Assembly: GCF_004363245.1 (NCBI RefSeq)
Contig: NZ_SNYV01000011.1
Location: 1,302,001 to 1,366,000, forward strand
Length of the DNA stretch: 64,000 nt
Direction: 5' to 3'
From: Sphingobacterium yanglingense
Lineage (GTDB): Bacteria > Bacteroidota > Bacteroidia > Sphingobacteriales > Sphingobacteriaceae
Under the pieces are notes generated by a model. It searched no databases. It was not told the DNA's origin and saw only the letters and a program-made list of their open reading frames with translations. Positions within the stretch are counted from its first letter, which is position 1, and every line of letters starts with the position of its first letter. A program made the position numbers and the translations under genes. Below are positions 9,514 to 17,900 of the stretch, piece by piece.

Positions 9514-9565
9514 TTGTAAAGATATAATACTATACATAGTTTTGCAACTATATAAATTATAGTAT
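9514..9565 (+). promoter_or_regulatory. Promoter of the MBL-fold gene overlapped by a probable HxlR operator
   Basis: TTG at 9514-9516 and TAGTTTTG at 9537-9544 (20-nt spacing) match the Bacteroidota -33/-7 promoter. Overlapping the -7 box is the palindrome ATAGTT-TTGC-AACTAT (9536-9551), nested within outer arms ATACTATA (9527-9534) and TATAGTAT (9558-9565). A regulator bound here would block RNA polymerase. Confidence 0.6.
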
Positions 9566-9572
9566 AAAAATT

Positions 9573-10574
9573 ATGAACAGATCACGAGTATCCTCCTTAC
9601 GATTATTGGCCTTGATCGGCTTATCATTATCGGTATTTCTTTTTAGTTTTAAACCTATTGATAGAGACAAAACAACCGACCGACCCCGTGCTGCATTAAA
9701 ATTACTCATCGGCAACTTGGAAACTTATATATTATCCGATGGTGTTATCTCTTTGCCTTCCATTCAGCCAATTTTTGCTCCCTTTATAAATCAACAGGAG
9801 TTTAATGTAAAGCTAGAGAAAATGCACCTTCCTACAGACAGGCTGGAAGTGAGTTCGAATATCATGTTGATTAAAAAGGACAAAAAAGTCATTCTGATCG
9901 ACTCTGGTAGCGGGCATCATATGGGTAAAAATGGAGGACAACTAAACGTCTCATTGAAAACGATAGGCATCCTTCCGCGAGACATTACCGACATCGTCAT
10001 AACACATCCCCATGTAGACCATATAGGTGGTATTCTGGATAAGAAAGATAGATTTATATTTCCAAATGCAAAATATCACATTGCTCAGAAAGAATACAAT
10101 TTTTGGATGTCAGAAAACCCGATGTTCCCAAATTCTAAAGATAATATCTCCAATACGGATGCCGGCATATCGTTTGCACGAAAAACACTCGCTAAAATCA
10201 GTGAGCGTCTGCAGTTCTTCGAATATGGTCAACATCTTTTTGGCTGTTTAATACCTGAACTCGCAGAAGGACATTCTCCAGGACAGACCATATTGACTCT
10301 ATATGCAGGCAAAAAATCATTAAAGCACATAGTTGATGTGATACATACTCCATTTTTAGTCTCAAACCCTGAGTGGGGTACGCTCTGGGACGGCGATTTT
10401 GAAAAAGCTGTGAACACAAGAAGAAAGATAATAGTAGAAGGTGTAGAACAAGGCACTCTTTTCATGACCAGTCACTTACCCTGGCCAGGCCTCGGTTTTA
10501 TAGATAAAAATGGCACAGAACATCGATGGACAATTTTTCCTTATTCGGATCCTATAAATATAGTGGTCAAATAA
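9573..10574 (+). CDS. Exported MBL-fold metallo-hydrolase
   Basis: A 333-residue metallo-beta-lactamase-fold protein with an N-terminal hydrophobic export signal (about 8-27). The zinc motif 'THPHVDHIGG' supplies His145, His147, Asp149 and His150. A further zinc His is at 234 ('EGHSPGQT'), Asp255 is the likely bridging residue, and 'SHLPWPGLGFI' (His301) closes the site, so the metal centre looks complete. Families with this layout include lactonases and other periplasmic hydrolases; the substrate is not evident. It is divergent from the HxlR gene, with a promoter and operator directly upstream. Confidence 0.87.
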   Translation: MNRSRVSSLRLLALIGLSLSVFLFSFKPIDRDKTTDRPRAALKLLIGNLETYILSDGVISLPSIQPIFAPFINQQEFNVKLEKMHLPTDRLEVSSNIMLIKKDKKVILIDSGSGHHMGKNGGQLNVSLKTIGILPRDITDIVITHPHVDHIGGILDKKDRFIFPNAKYHIAQKEYNFWMSENPMFPNSKDNISNTDAGISFARKTLAKISERLQFFEYGQHLFGCLIPELAEGHSPGQTILTLYAGKKSLKHIVDVIHTPFLVSNPEWGTLWDGDFEKAVNTRRKIIVEGVEQGTLFMTSHLPWPGLGFIDKNGTEHRWTIFPYSDPINIVVK

Positions 10575-10646
10575 TCCGGAGAAAACTGTCATTAATAATT
10601 CCACGGAATAAAATCCTTATTCCGTGGAAAACCATTACACTCCTTT
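10551..10646 (+). repeat. Gene-end repeat, copy 1 (MBL stop codon plus downstream hairpin)
   Basis: This segment covers the last codons of the MBL gene, its stop, and a perfect 13-bp hairpin (10599-10611 with 10617-10629). It is about 80% identical by eye to 12669-12765. No T-run follows the hairpin on the plus strand. Confidence 0.7.
10599..10629 (+). terminator. 13-bp hairpin after the MBL gene
   Basis: Perfect inverted repeat with a 5-nt loop, 25 bp after the stop codon. It lacks a T-run, so it is terminator-like or an mRNA 3'-stabilising hairpin. Confidence 0.55.
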
Positions 10647-10761
10647 ACTGGCATGAAGTTTTCAAGTCGTGATATGTTTATAGAACTCTTATTTTACAAA
10701 TTAATATGCCAGTAGTTTAGATTCCATAGACGGCCAAGTCAAAAAGAATAATTCTAAAAAA

Positions 10762-10936
10762 TCAGCTTCTCGCCTGATCTAAGGTCGCAAAAAAGCGCTT
10801 TGACTTAAAACCGATAATATCTATTGTAAGCCTTAGAAAATCGACAATAAATATACCTGTGTAATGTTTGGATACCGGTAGACCACATCCATTTATTGGG
10901 AATAACACCATTGACAATAATATACTATGTCAAAAA
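10762..10936 (-). pseudogene. Relic of a PepSY (XusC-like) gene 3' end
   Basis: This stretch aligns with the last 190 bp of the intact xusC at 31974-33623. It includes a long shared run over the codons for 'KSKRFFATLDQ' (relic 'KSKRFFATLDQARS' plus stop at 10764-10762) and the remains of 'VNGVI.N.W.WST'. Small deletions and frameshifts break the frame. Similarity begins at the stop codon and ends inside the DHFR-like gene stop region near 10936. Confidence 0.75.
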
Positions 10937-11496
10937 TAGTATATCCAATTTTGCAGTCTTTCATAATACAGTATGACTGCACCAGCACTAAATGCTTTTG
11001 TCTTTATGAGTTTGAGACTAATTTTATTGCTAATGTTCTCAAATAATGGCAATCTACCACCTGCAATAACAGGATGGATACAAAGTTGATATTGGTCAAT
11101 CAGATTGAGTTTCGTCAATGCTACAATCAGACTTGGGCTACATACAAAAATGTCCTTGCCAGACTGTGCTCGGAGTTGTAAAACCTCTTTGTCTAGATCT
11201 TGCTTAGCTAATTTTGCAGTATCCCAATCAACCTGTTTTAACGTATGCGAAAAAACAAGCTTAGGAGTACTATCTATAGCAACTGCAAAATCGTCCATAG
11301 CCCTATTGCCAGTTGGATTGGAAAGCACTGTCCGCCAAAATTCCATAAGCTGATAAGTTATTCTACCATATAAAGCAACATCAGCACTTCGCAACAGATC
11401 TGCATAATGCTGATGTATTTCTTCGTCAGGAATTCCGGAAGTATGATCGCAAAATCCATCGACCGTCATATTCATTGCTGCTATTACTTTCTTCAT
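10930..11496 (-). CDS. Dihydrofolate reductase-like (RibD C-terminal domain) protein
   Basis: A 188-residue cytoplasmic protein of the DHFR/RibD-C fold. Markers are the N-terminal 'MKKVIAAMNMTVDGF', 'DVALYGRITYQLM', 'SHTLKQVDWDT' and 'KDIFVCSPSLIVALTKLNLI', which are typical of Bacteroidota DHFR-family proteins that bind NADPH but are usually not the folate enzyme itself. Its last residues ('QNWIYYF') run into the PepSY relic, so the present C-terminus may have been created at a junction. A 22-codon ORF ends one base before its start codon. Confidence 0.85.
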   Translation of the reverse strand: MKKVIAAMNMTVDGFCDHTSGIPDEEIHQHYADLLRSADVALYGRITYQLMEFWRTVLSNPTGNRAMDDFAVAIDSTPKLVFSHTLKQVDWDTAKLAKQDLDKEVLQLRAQSGKDIFVCSPSLIVALTKLNLIDQYQLCIHPVIAGGRLPLFENISNKISLKLIKTKAFSAGAVILYYERLQNWIYYF

Positions 11497-11497
11497 A

Positions 11498-11566
11498 CTA
11501 TTCTAAGTCTATATCTGCCCAACTGGCAAAAGGCTTTCTATTATAAGGATAATCATTCATGAACAT
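11498..11566 (-). pseudogene. 22-codon ORF directly upstream of the DHFR-like gene, possible gene-tail relic
   Basis: The minus-strand ATG at 11566 opens a frame ending 'NRKPFASWADIDLE' and a TAG at 11500-11498; after one intervening base, the DHFR-like gene ATG starts at 11496. The sequence reads like the C-terminus of a soluble protein. A stop lies just upstream in frame, so it is either a lost neighbour's tail or a chance short ORF. Confidence 0.3.
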
Positions 11567-11846
11567 CGTCTGATTTTAAATAACCTATTCTTTTACAAGT
11601 ATATAAATAGATGTTGTAATAATATTTATCATAAGGCAAGAAATTGAGTAACCTGACCAATAGTCGTGGCGTCTAAAAAACACCTATTTTCAGGGTAACA
11701 CGCTATCATACAACAAGAGTATTAGAGTAAAGTTTATTTAAATGAATAATTTCTGAAAGGTACATGACTATCTGCCATTGAGCAATTATCGGATTTTTTC
11801 ACTCTCATCAATCACCTAGTTTTGTTGCATACTAAACACAAAATAT
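11567..11846. other. Intergenic region, no gene recognised
   Basis: AT-rich DNA between the divergent DHFR-like gene and the SDR gene. I see no coherent frame, repeat or clear promoter pair in it. Confidence 0.5.
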
Positions 11847-12575
11847 ATGCAGATTTTTAAAGACCGCGTCATTCTCATCACAGGCGCTAATAGAGGTATT
11901 GGCAGATCACTTGTAAAAACTCTTCTAGAGCATGATGTAAAGAAAATATACGCAACATACAGGGATTTGAAGCAGATGCCAAGTTTTAATGACGATCGAG
12001 TTGTTCCCTTACCGCTGGATATAACCAACAGCTCGGATATCGCCAAGACTATAATAGACACAAGTGATACCGAGATCCTGATTAATAATGCTGGAGTATT
12101 GAGCTCAGGAACTATCCTAGAGGGAGATCTGAATGGGATGAACTATGATATGCAGGTCAATTACTTTGGTACTATAAACATGATGCGGGCCTATTCTCCA
12201 ATTCTAGTCAAAAACCGACCAGCTAGGATAATCAACATAGTTTCTATTGCAGCGTATTCACCGTTACCAACTATCGCTGGTTACGCAGCATCTAAGGCGG
12301 CTCTCTTTTCAGCTACACAGTCTGTGCGAATAGAACTTGCTAAAAAAGGAATCACTGTACACGCTGTCAATCCAGGCGCTATTGGTACAGATATGAATAA
12401 AGGAAGTGATTGGGTGATGCCCACCCCCGATAGCGTAGCGATCAGGATACTACAACAGATAGCCCTCGAAAACCTGGATATTATACCCGACGAAATAGGT
12501 CAGAATATGTACAACGCATGGAAAGAAGACCCCTCTAAACTGGCAAAGATATTCTCTGACATTTACCATATGTAA
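11847..12575 (+). CDS. Classical short-chain dehydrogenase/reductase
   Basis: A 242-residue cytoplasmic oxidoreductase. The cofactor motif 'ITGANRGIGRS' (about 11-21), 'NNAGV' (80-84), catalytic Ser133 ('IVSIAAY') and the Tyr146-x3-Lys150 pair ('GYAASK') are all present, so the enzyme should be active. 'HAVNPGAIGTDM' is the usual C-terminal cofactor loop. The substrate is not predictable. A strong inverted repeat follows the gene, so it is probably monocistronic. Confidence 0.9.
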   Translation: MQIFKDRVILITGANRGIGRSLVKTLLEHDVKKIYATYRDLKQMPSFNDDRVVPLPLDITNSSDIAKTIIDTSDTEILINNAGVLSSGTILEGDLNGMNYDMQVNYFGTINMMRAYSPILVKNRPARIINIVSIAAYSPLPTIAGYAASKAALFSATQSVRIELAKKGITVHAVNPGAIGTDMNKGSDWVMPTPDSVAIRILQQIALENLDIIPDEIGQNMYNAWKEDPSKLAKIFSDIYHM

Positions 12576-12595
12576 CCTTTCAATCTTTTTAATAA

Positions 12596-12627
12596 AGCGT
12601 AGGCCTCTTTATGTCAAGGCCTACGCT
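12596..12627 (+). terminator. Terminator of the SDR gene
   Basis: Perfect 11-bp arms (12596-12606 and 12617-12627) 20 bp after the stop codon, followed by CTTTA. Confidence 0.7.
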
Positions 12628-12668
12628 CTTTAGTATCCACTACTATTATTTTTCAAATATGTTTGGAG

Positions 12669-12765
12669 CCTATAAATATAGTTCTCAAATACGCCTGAGA
12701 AAACTGTCAGTCATAATTCCACCGAATAAAATGGTTGTGCCGTGGAAAAACATTACACTTCAATT
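12669..12765 (+). repeat. Gene-end repeat, copy 2 (decayed)
   Basis: A degenerate copy of 10551-10646. It keeps the last codons of the MBL gene and the downstream sequence, but substitutions disrupt the hairpin stem. There is no MBL gene upstream of it; it sits between the SDR terminator and the system 2 sigma gene. Two TAnnTTTG-like boxes (12813-12820 and 12821-12828) downstream may serve the sigma gene. Confidence 0.65.
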
Positions 12766-12871
12766 GATAAAAGACCAATCTAGGTAGATCAAGCACGAGT
12801 CAATTGCCCAAATAAATTTGTAGCTTTGCTCAACCCTAATCTATTGCGATACGATGAGCAAAAGAATCTAG

Positions 12872-13549
12872 ATGGAAGATAACGTTTATAGCAAATATAC
12901 AGATACGGATCTTATAGCCATGCTCTATAGTGGTGATCATACGGCCTTTCGAGAAATATACCAACGATACTTTCCGGTGCTCCACATCCATGCTTACAAA
13001 CGTATATCAGACGAGGAGGTAATCAAAGACATACTACAAGACATCTTCGCTTCGCTATGGAGCAAAAGGGAAGACATAGACCTGAAACACACATTGTCTG
13101 GCTATTTGTATGCGGCTGTAAGTTATAAAATCACCAATTACTACCTAAAACAAAAGACAGAAAACAGGTACCTGGACTCACTCCAGCACTACCTGGATAC
13201 ACCGGACAGTGTACGTACGGACTTCTATGTACGTCATAAGGAACTACATCAAATTATTGAGTCCGAGATCAACGCACTACCGCTAGCAATGCGACGGATA
13301 TTTATTATGAGCCGGGTAGATCTGATGCCGCACAAAGAAATAGCTTCGGTCCTGAAACTATCGGAGCACACGGTGCGCACACAGATCAAGAAGGCCTTAC
13401 GTATCTTACGGCAAAGGCTTCCGCTATTTACTTACATGATCCTATGTTCCGAAATCGGCTATTCGTTAAAAAGTTGGTCTCATCAGGATACCAACACCAA
13501 CCAATCAGATAAATACAAGAGTACAGCTCAACAGGATTCTATCAGGTAG
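12872..13549 (+). CDS. ECF sigma-70 factor, FecI-like (system 2)
   Basis: A 225-residue sigma factor. Region 2 is near the N-terminus ('EIYQRYFPVLHIHAYKR', 'IKDILQDIFASLW') and the region 4 helix-turn-helix is 'LMPHKEIASVLKLSEHTVRT'. After region 4 comes a tail with a hydrophobic patch ('LFTYMILC') and a polar end. It heads the sigma-fecR-susC-susD-tlpA set, with 106 bp before fecR. It should be held inactive by FecR until the receptor binds ligand. Confidence 0.92.
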   Translation: MEDNVYSKYTDTDLIAMLYSGDHTAFREIYQRYFPVLHIHAYKRISDEEVIKDILQDIFASLWSKREDIDLKHTLSGYLYAAVSYKITNYYLKQKTENRYLDSLQHYLDTPDSVRTDFYVRHKELHQIIESEINALPLAMRRIFIMSRVDLMPHKEIASVLKLSEHTVRTQIKKALRILRQRLPLFTYMILCSEIGYSLKSWSHQDTNTNQSDKYKSTAQQDSIR

Positions 13550-13655
13550 ATATTAGATAATCGATATTTTTTCATTTTCGGATACCCCATACCCATTACT
13601 TGTTTGCCTTATATATAGACAGTGATATTGTCACTATGTCCTGTATTGTCAATTT

Positions 13656-14807
13656 ATGGAAGAGAGAAAAGCAACGGTATTAGCCGAAAAATATAAAAAT
13701 GGGACTTGTAGCCAAGAAGAACAGGTACTGATTGAACAATGGTACAATCAGCAAGAAGTGTCTGACCGCTATCCTGACATTCCTCATATTCAAAGATCTA
13801 TGGATGAGGTATGGAAAAAGATGGATATTAAGAATCCCTCAAAAAGAACGAACTGGAAGTCGTATGCGGCTGTATCGGCATTGGTAATCGGTATACTATC
13901 AATATGGTTGTACAAGGCCGATAATGCTATCCCTGTATCCGCTTTCCAAGATGACGTAATACCTGGTGGACAAAGAGCAATACTTACATTGGCAACAGGG
14001 CAATCCATACAGCTATCGGCAGAACATGGAGGCATATCTTTCCAAAACAATACTATAAGATATGAAGATGGATTCCCCATATGGGGATATACACCACTAT
14101 TGTCTTCTGAACCAAGGTCGACAAACTATGTAATAATCAACACTTTTAACACGCTTGAGGTTCCTCTGGGCGGAAACTATAAAATAATACTGGCTGATGG
14201 AAGTACGGTATGGCTCAACTCGGGTTCAAAAATAATATTCCCTACTACTTTTAGCGCCACACCACATCGTCAAGTCAGCCTATCCGGGGAGGCTTTCTTT
14301 GCTGTAAGTAAGGATCCCTCACACCGGTTTACAGTAACCACCAAAACCCAGCAAATCAACGTACTGGGCACCCAGTTCAACGTCGAAGCATACCCTAATC
14401 AGCAGAATAGCAAGACCACGCTGCTGGAAGGATCGGTTGAAATTGTAAATATGCAAGTAGGAGAACATTTCGGTAAAAAAATCATACTGACACCTCATGA
14501 ACAGACCTATCTGGATGGAAATAATATCGAAAAGGAAAGAGTCAATCCCGAAAAAGCCATAGCATGGAAGGATGGCTTGTTTGTCTTCAATGATGATCGT
14601 CTTGTGGATATCATGCAAACCCTATCGCGCTGGTATAAAATCGACGTTGACTACAACAGTATACCAGACAGCCGTTTTAACGGACAGATAAGTAAACAGG
14701 CGAAACTTTCCGAAGTATTGGAAATGCTTGAAATTACAGGGCAGGTCACTTTTAAACTCGAAAATAATATAATCCGAACCTATGCTAAAAACAGCAATAG
14801 CCACTGA
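13656..14807 (+). CDS. FecR-family anti-sigma factor (system 2)
   Basis: A 383-residue inner-membrane protein: N-terminal cytoplasmic domain, one membrane helix at about 69-86, FecR domain in the middle ('PLGGNYKIILADGSTVWLNS', 'SLSGEAFFAV', 'NVLGTQFNVEAY') and a DUF4974-like C-terminus ('IMQTLSRWYKIDVDY'). It receives the receptor's STN signal and gates the sigma factor encoded just upstream. It is separated from susC by 175 bp containing a palindrome and a hairpin. Confidence 0.92.
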   Translation: MEERKATVLAEKYKNGTCSQEEQVLIEQWYNQQEVSDRYPDIPHIQRSMDEVWKKMDIKNPSKRTNWKSYAAVSALVIGILSIWLYKADNAIPVSAFQDDVIPGGQRAILTLATGQSIQLSAEHGGISFQNNTIRYEDGFPIWGYTPLLSSEPRSTNYVIINTFNTLEVPLGGNYKIILADGSTVWLNSGSKIIFPTTFSATPHRQVSLSGEAFFAVSKDPSHRFTVTTKTQQINVLGTQFNVEAYPNQQNSKTTLLEGSVEIVNMQVGEHFGKKIILTPHEQTYLDGNNIEKERVNPEKAIAWKDGLFVFNDDRLVDIMQTLSRWYKIDVDYNSIPDSRFNGQISKQAKLSEVLEMLEITGQVTFKLENNIIRTYAKNSNSH

Positions 14808-14829
14808 AATAGGTTCAACTGATAATAAT

Positions 14830-14843
14830 TAATGATATCATTA
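14830..14843. promoter_or_regulatory. 14-bp perfect palindrome upstream of susC (system 2)
   Basis: TAATGATATCATTA lies 23 bp after the fecR stop. Its size and symmetry suit a dimeric regulator, but no cognate protein can be named. Confidence 0.35.
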
Positions 14844-14893
14844 TACATGAAAAGTTAAAATTTCAACACAACCACGTTTGAAATAATAAAGCC

Positions 14894-14913
14894 AGCAGTG
14901 CGCCAACACTGCT
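14894..14913 (+). terminator. Hairpin between fecR and susC (system 2)
   Basis: AGCAGTG (14894-14900) pairs with CACTGCT (14907-14913) around a 6-nt loop. There is no T-run. Its position corresponds to the hairpins of systems 1 and 3. Confidence 0.45.
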
Positions 14914-14982
14914 AGCTGTAAAAGATCAACGGATATTTTCACAACGCAATGCAATAATTGACCCACTAATCATTTCAAATTT

Positions 14983-17900
14983 ATGAATTTACACAAGAAA
15001 AAACAATGTGTAAGGAATGGCTCTGTGTTCGAACACAAAAGCAGTTCCCTACTACCTAAACCCGCTACTATTATGAAGCTTTCAACAGCACTACTGACTT
15101 TTGCTTCCCTACAGGTGAGTGCTTATAGCTACTCACAACAGGTGAGCTTGAGCAAAAAAAACAGCTCATTGAATCGAGTCCTGCACGAAATACGTGAACA
15201 AAGCGGCTACAATCTCCTGTACAACTCGGATCTTATCAATAGCAAAGGTGCTGTCAATATCAATTTGAAAAACGCATCGGTGGAAGAAGCATTACGTCAG
15301 ACTTTGGCAGGAAAAGGATTGGGCTATTCGATCAAAGATAAGACAGTATTGATCCATGAGCTGAAGGCTGACCCGACCAATAACAGCCTAGAGCAACAGC
15401 AACGGGCACTGCGCGGTCGTGTGCTGTCTTCCGACAAGCAACCGATACCAGGAGTATTGATAACTGTATCGGGCACTAATAACAAAACCCAAACTGACAA
15501 AGATGGTTATTACAGTCTAAAGGTATTTCAGAATGCGCCAACTATTGAAGCCTCCTATGTGGGCTACGAAACTGTAGTCAAAACCATATCAAAGGATCAG
15601 CAGGAGCTTAACTTTACGCTAATTGTCAAGCAGAACGAATTAGAACAGGTGGATGTCATCGTATCTACCGGTTACCAAACTTTGCCAAAGGAAAGGGCGA
15701 CAGGCTCTTTTTCGTTTGTAAGCGAAGATAAACTCAAACTCACGAATATGGCGGCAACAGACTTTGCTAAAGGTCTAGAAGGTATGGTACCAGGCCTCTT
15801 AGTAGGACCTAGCGGTGCTTTGGAAATCCGTGGAGCGGCTTCTCTACGCGCGGGTACTCGTAAAGTATTGATTGTAGTCGACGGATTCCCGGTAGAAAGT
15901 GGTAATTTCACTATAAACCCGAACGATATACAGAACATCTCTGTTCTGAAAGACGCGGCTGCCTCTTCGATATGGGGAGTACGTGCCTCCAATGGGGTCA
16001 TAGTCATCACAACAAAAAGTGGCATGAATACGGAAGGTAAGGCTGTATTCGAGATATCGTCCAACCTTTCTTTCGATACAAGTCCTGACTTTGGAAAGCT
16101 CAGACCGGCAAGCACTTCGGAATTTATTGATTTTGAAGTGGAGACCATAAAAAAAGGATGGATCAACTTTAACAACCTTGGCAACAACAACTATTCGCCA
16201 GTCGCGGGTCTTTTCTACCAGAAGCATTTGGGACAGATCGATGATCAGCAGTTGGAAGCGGGTCTGAACATACTAAGATCTTATAATAGCCTAGACCAGA
16301 AGGATCTCTTCTACCGTTCTGCCGTTCAAAAACAGCTCAACCTATCTATTAGGGGCGGATCCGAAAAATATAAATACTTCTTATCCTCTTTTTATACAAA
16401 CCAACTAACCTCATTGGTAGGCAATAAAAACGATAATTTTAACTTCAACTTCAAGAATGACCTACAAGTTCTTCCAAATCTAAATCTATCTTTGGGTGTC
16501 AACTCAACGTTTATCAAGAACAACATACCAAATGATGGCTATAGTTTTATAGACAGTAGACCATACCTTAGGTTTTTGGATGATAATGGTAATTATGTAC
16601 AGCACAGTTCACGGATAGGAAGTCATCTGCAACAAGGATACTATGACAAAGGGTACCTAGATTGGGGATACAACCCTTTGCAAAACATGCGCGGTACCGA
16701 TAAAACATCTGAAACGTTTGCCTCCCGCATTCAGGTAGGTGCTGAATACAAGATCATCGAAGGTCTAAAGTTCTCCTCACAATATCAAACTGAGTTGCGT
16801 TTTATAAACGGCGAAAAATTACAGACACTGGACACGTACTATGCGCGCGATATGGCCAACTTATGGCGTGTGTATAACCCTACGAAGGGCAGTTATGACC
16901 AGTTATTCCCTAAAGGAAATATCTTTGACAAGGATAATGGCAAGCAAAACAATTGGACATTCCGTAATACCCTAAATTTAGATAGACAGTTTGGAACAGA
17001 CCATACCTTGTCTGCCATCGCGGGTGTAGAGTTACGTTCTATCTTCAATAGAGGTAACAATGAGCGCTATTACAATTATGATCCACAGGCACTGACCTCA
17101 GATGTATTTAATGTATTGGCCCTATCTACCTTTACGCAAGACGCATTGGGCGGATACAATTCGTACACCTGGAATCCTGCTTTTTTCAGCCGTACCGACA
17201 AATTTTTCTCGGCATTCGGAAATGCAGCTTATACTTACCTATCCAAATACACCGTGTCAGGTAGTATACGCACCGACCAATCGAACCTATTTGGGACCGA
17301 CCCAAAATACAGATACCAACCCTTATGGAGTGTGGGAGCGAGCTGGAATATGAGCCGTGAAAATTTTATGAATAATGTGGATTTTGTAAATCGACTGATT
17401 CTTAGAGCTACCTACGGCCTAAATGGTAATATAGGCAATTCAAGTCCCTACCCTATTGCAAACACAGGAAAAAATTTCCAAACGCAGGAGAATATGCTGA
17501 CGTTCTCTAATCCGGAAAATCAATTCCTGCGTCCAGAGAAAACAGCTACGTCCAATATTGGTATCGACTTCTCTCTATTCAACAAACGTCTCAATGGTAG
17601 CTTCGATTATTACAATAGAAGGAGCTTTGATTTGTTGAGCAGATCTATTCTAGACGCAACGGTAGGCTTCGGTTCGGCAGACCGAAATATTGCAAAAATG
17701 TCCAATCACGGGGTAGAACTCAATCTAAATGCGAATATATTGAGGGGACCATTTAATGTCGATATAGATCTCAACCTGGGGTACAATAAGAATAAAGTAA
17801 CTGATGTACTAGCTCCTAGTAAGACCGCAACTACTTATCTAAGTGGCACGCAACCAATCAAGGATATGCCTCTAAGTTACCTCTATAGCTATAAATGGGC

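Noticed and set aside
10551..12765. Idea that the repeated gene ends are a mobile element with terminal repeats
   Set aside because: No inverted termini, target-site duplications or transposase seen; similarity follows gene ends instead.
15672..16227. Long antisense ORFs inside the system 2 susC gene
   Set aside because: Mirror frames of a strongly supported SusC coding region; no independent domain or start signal.
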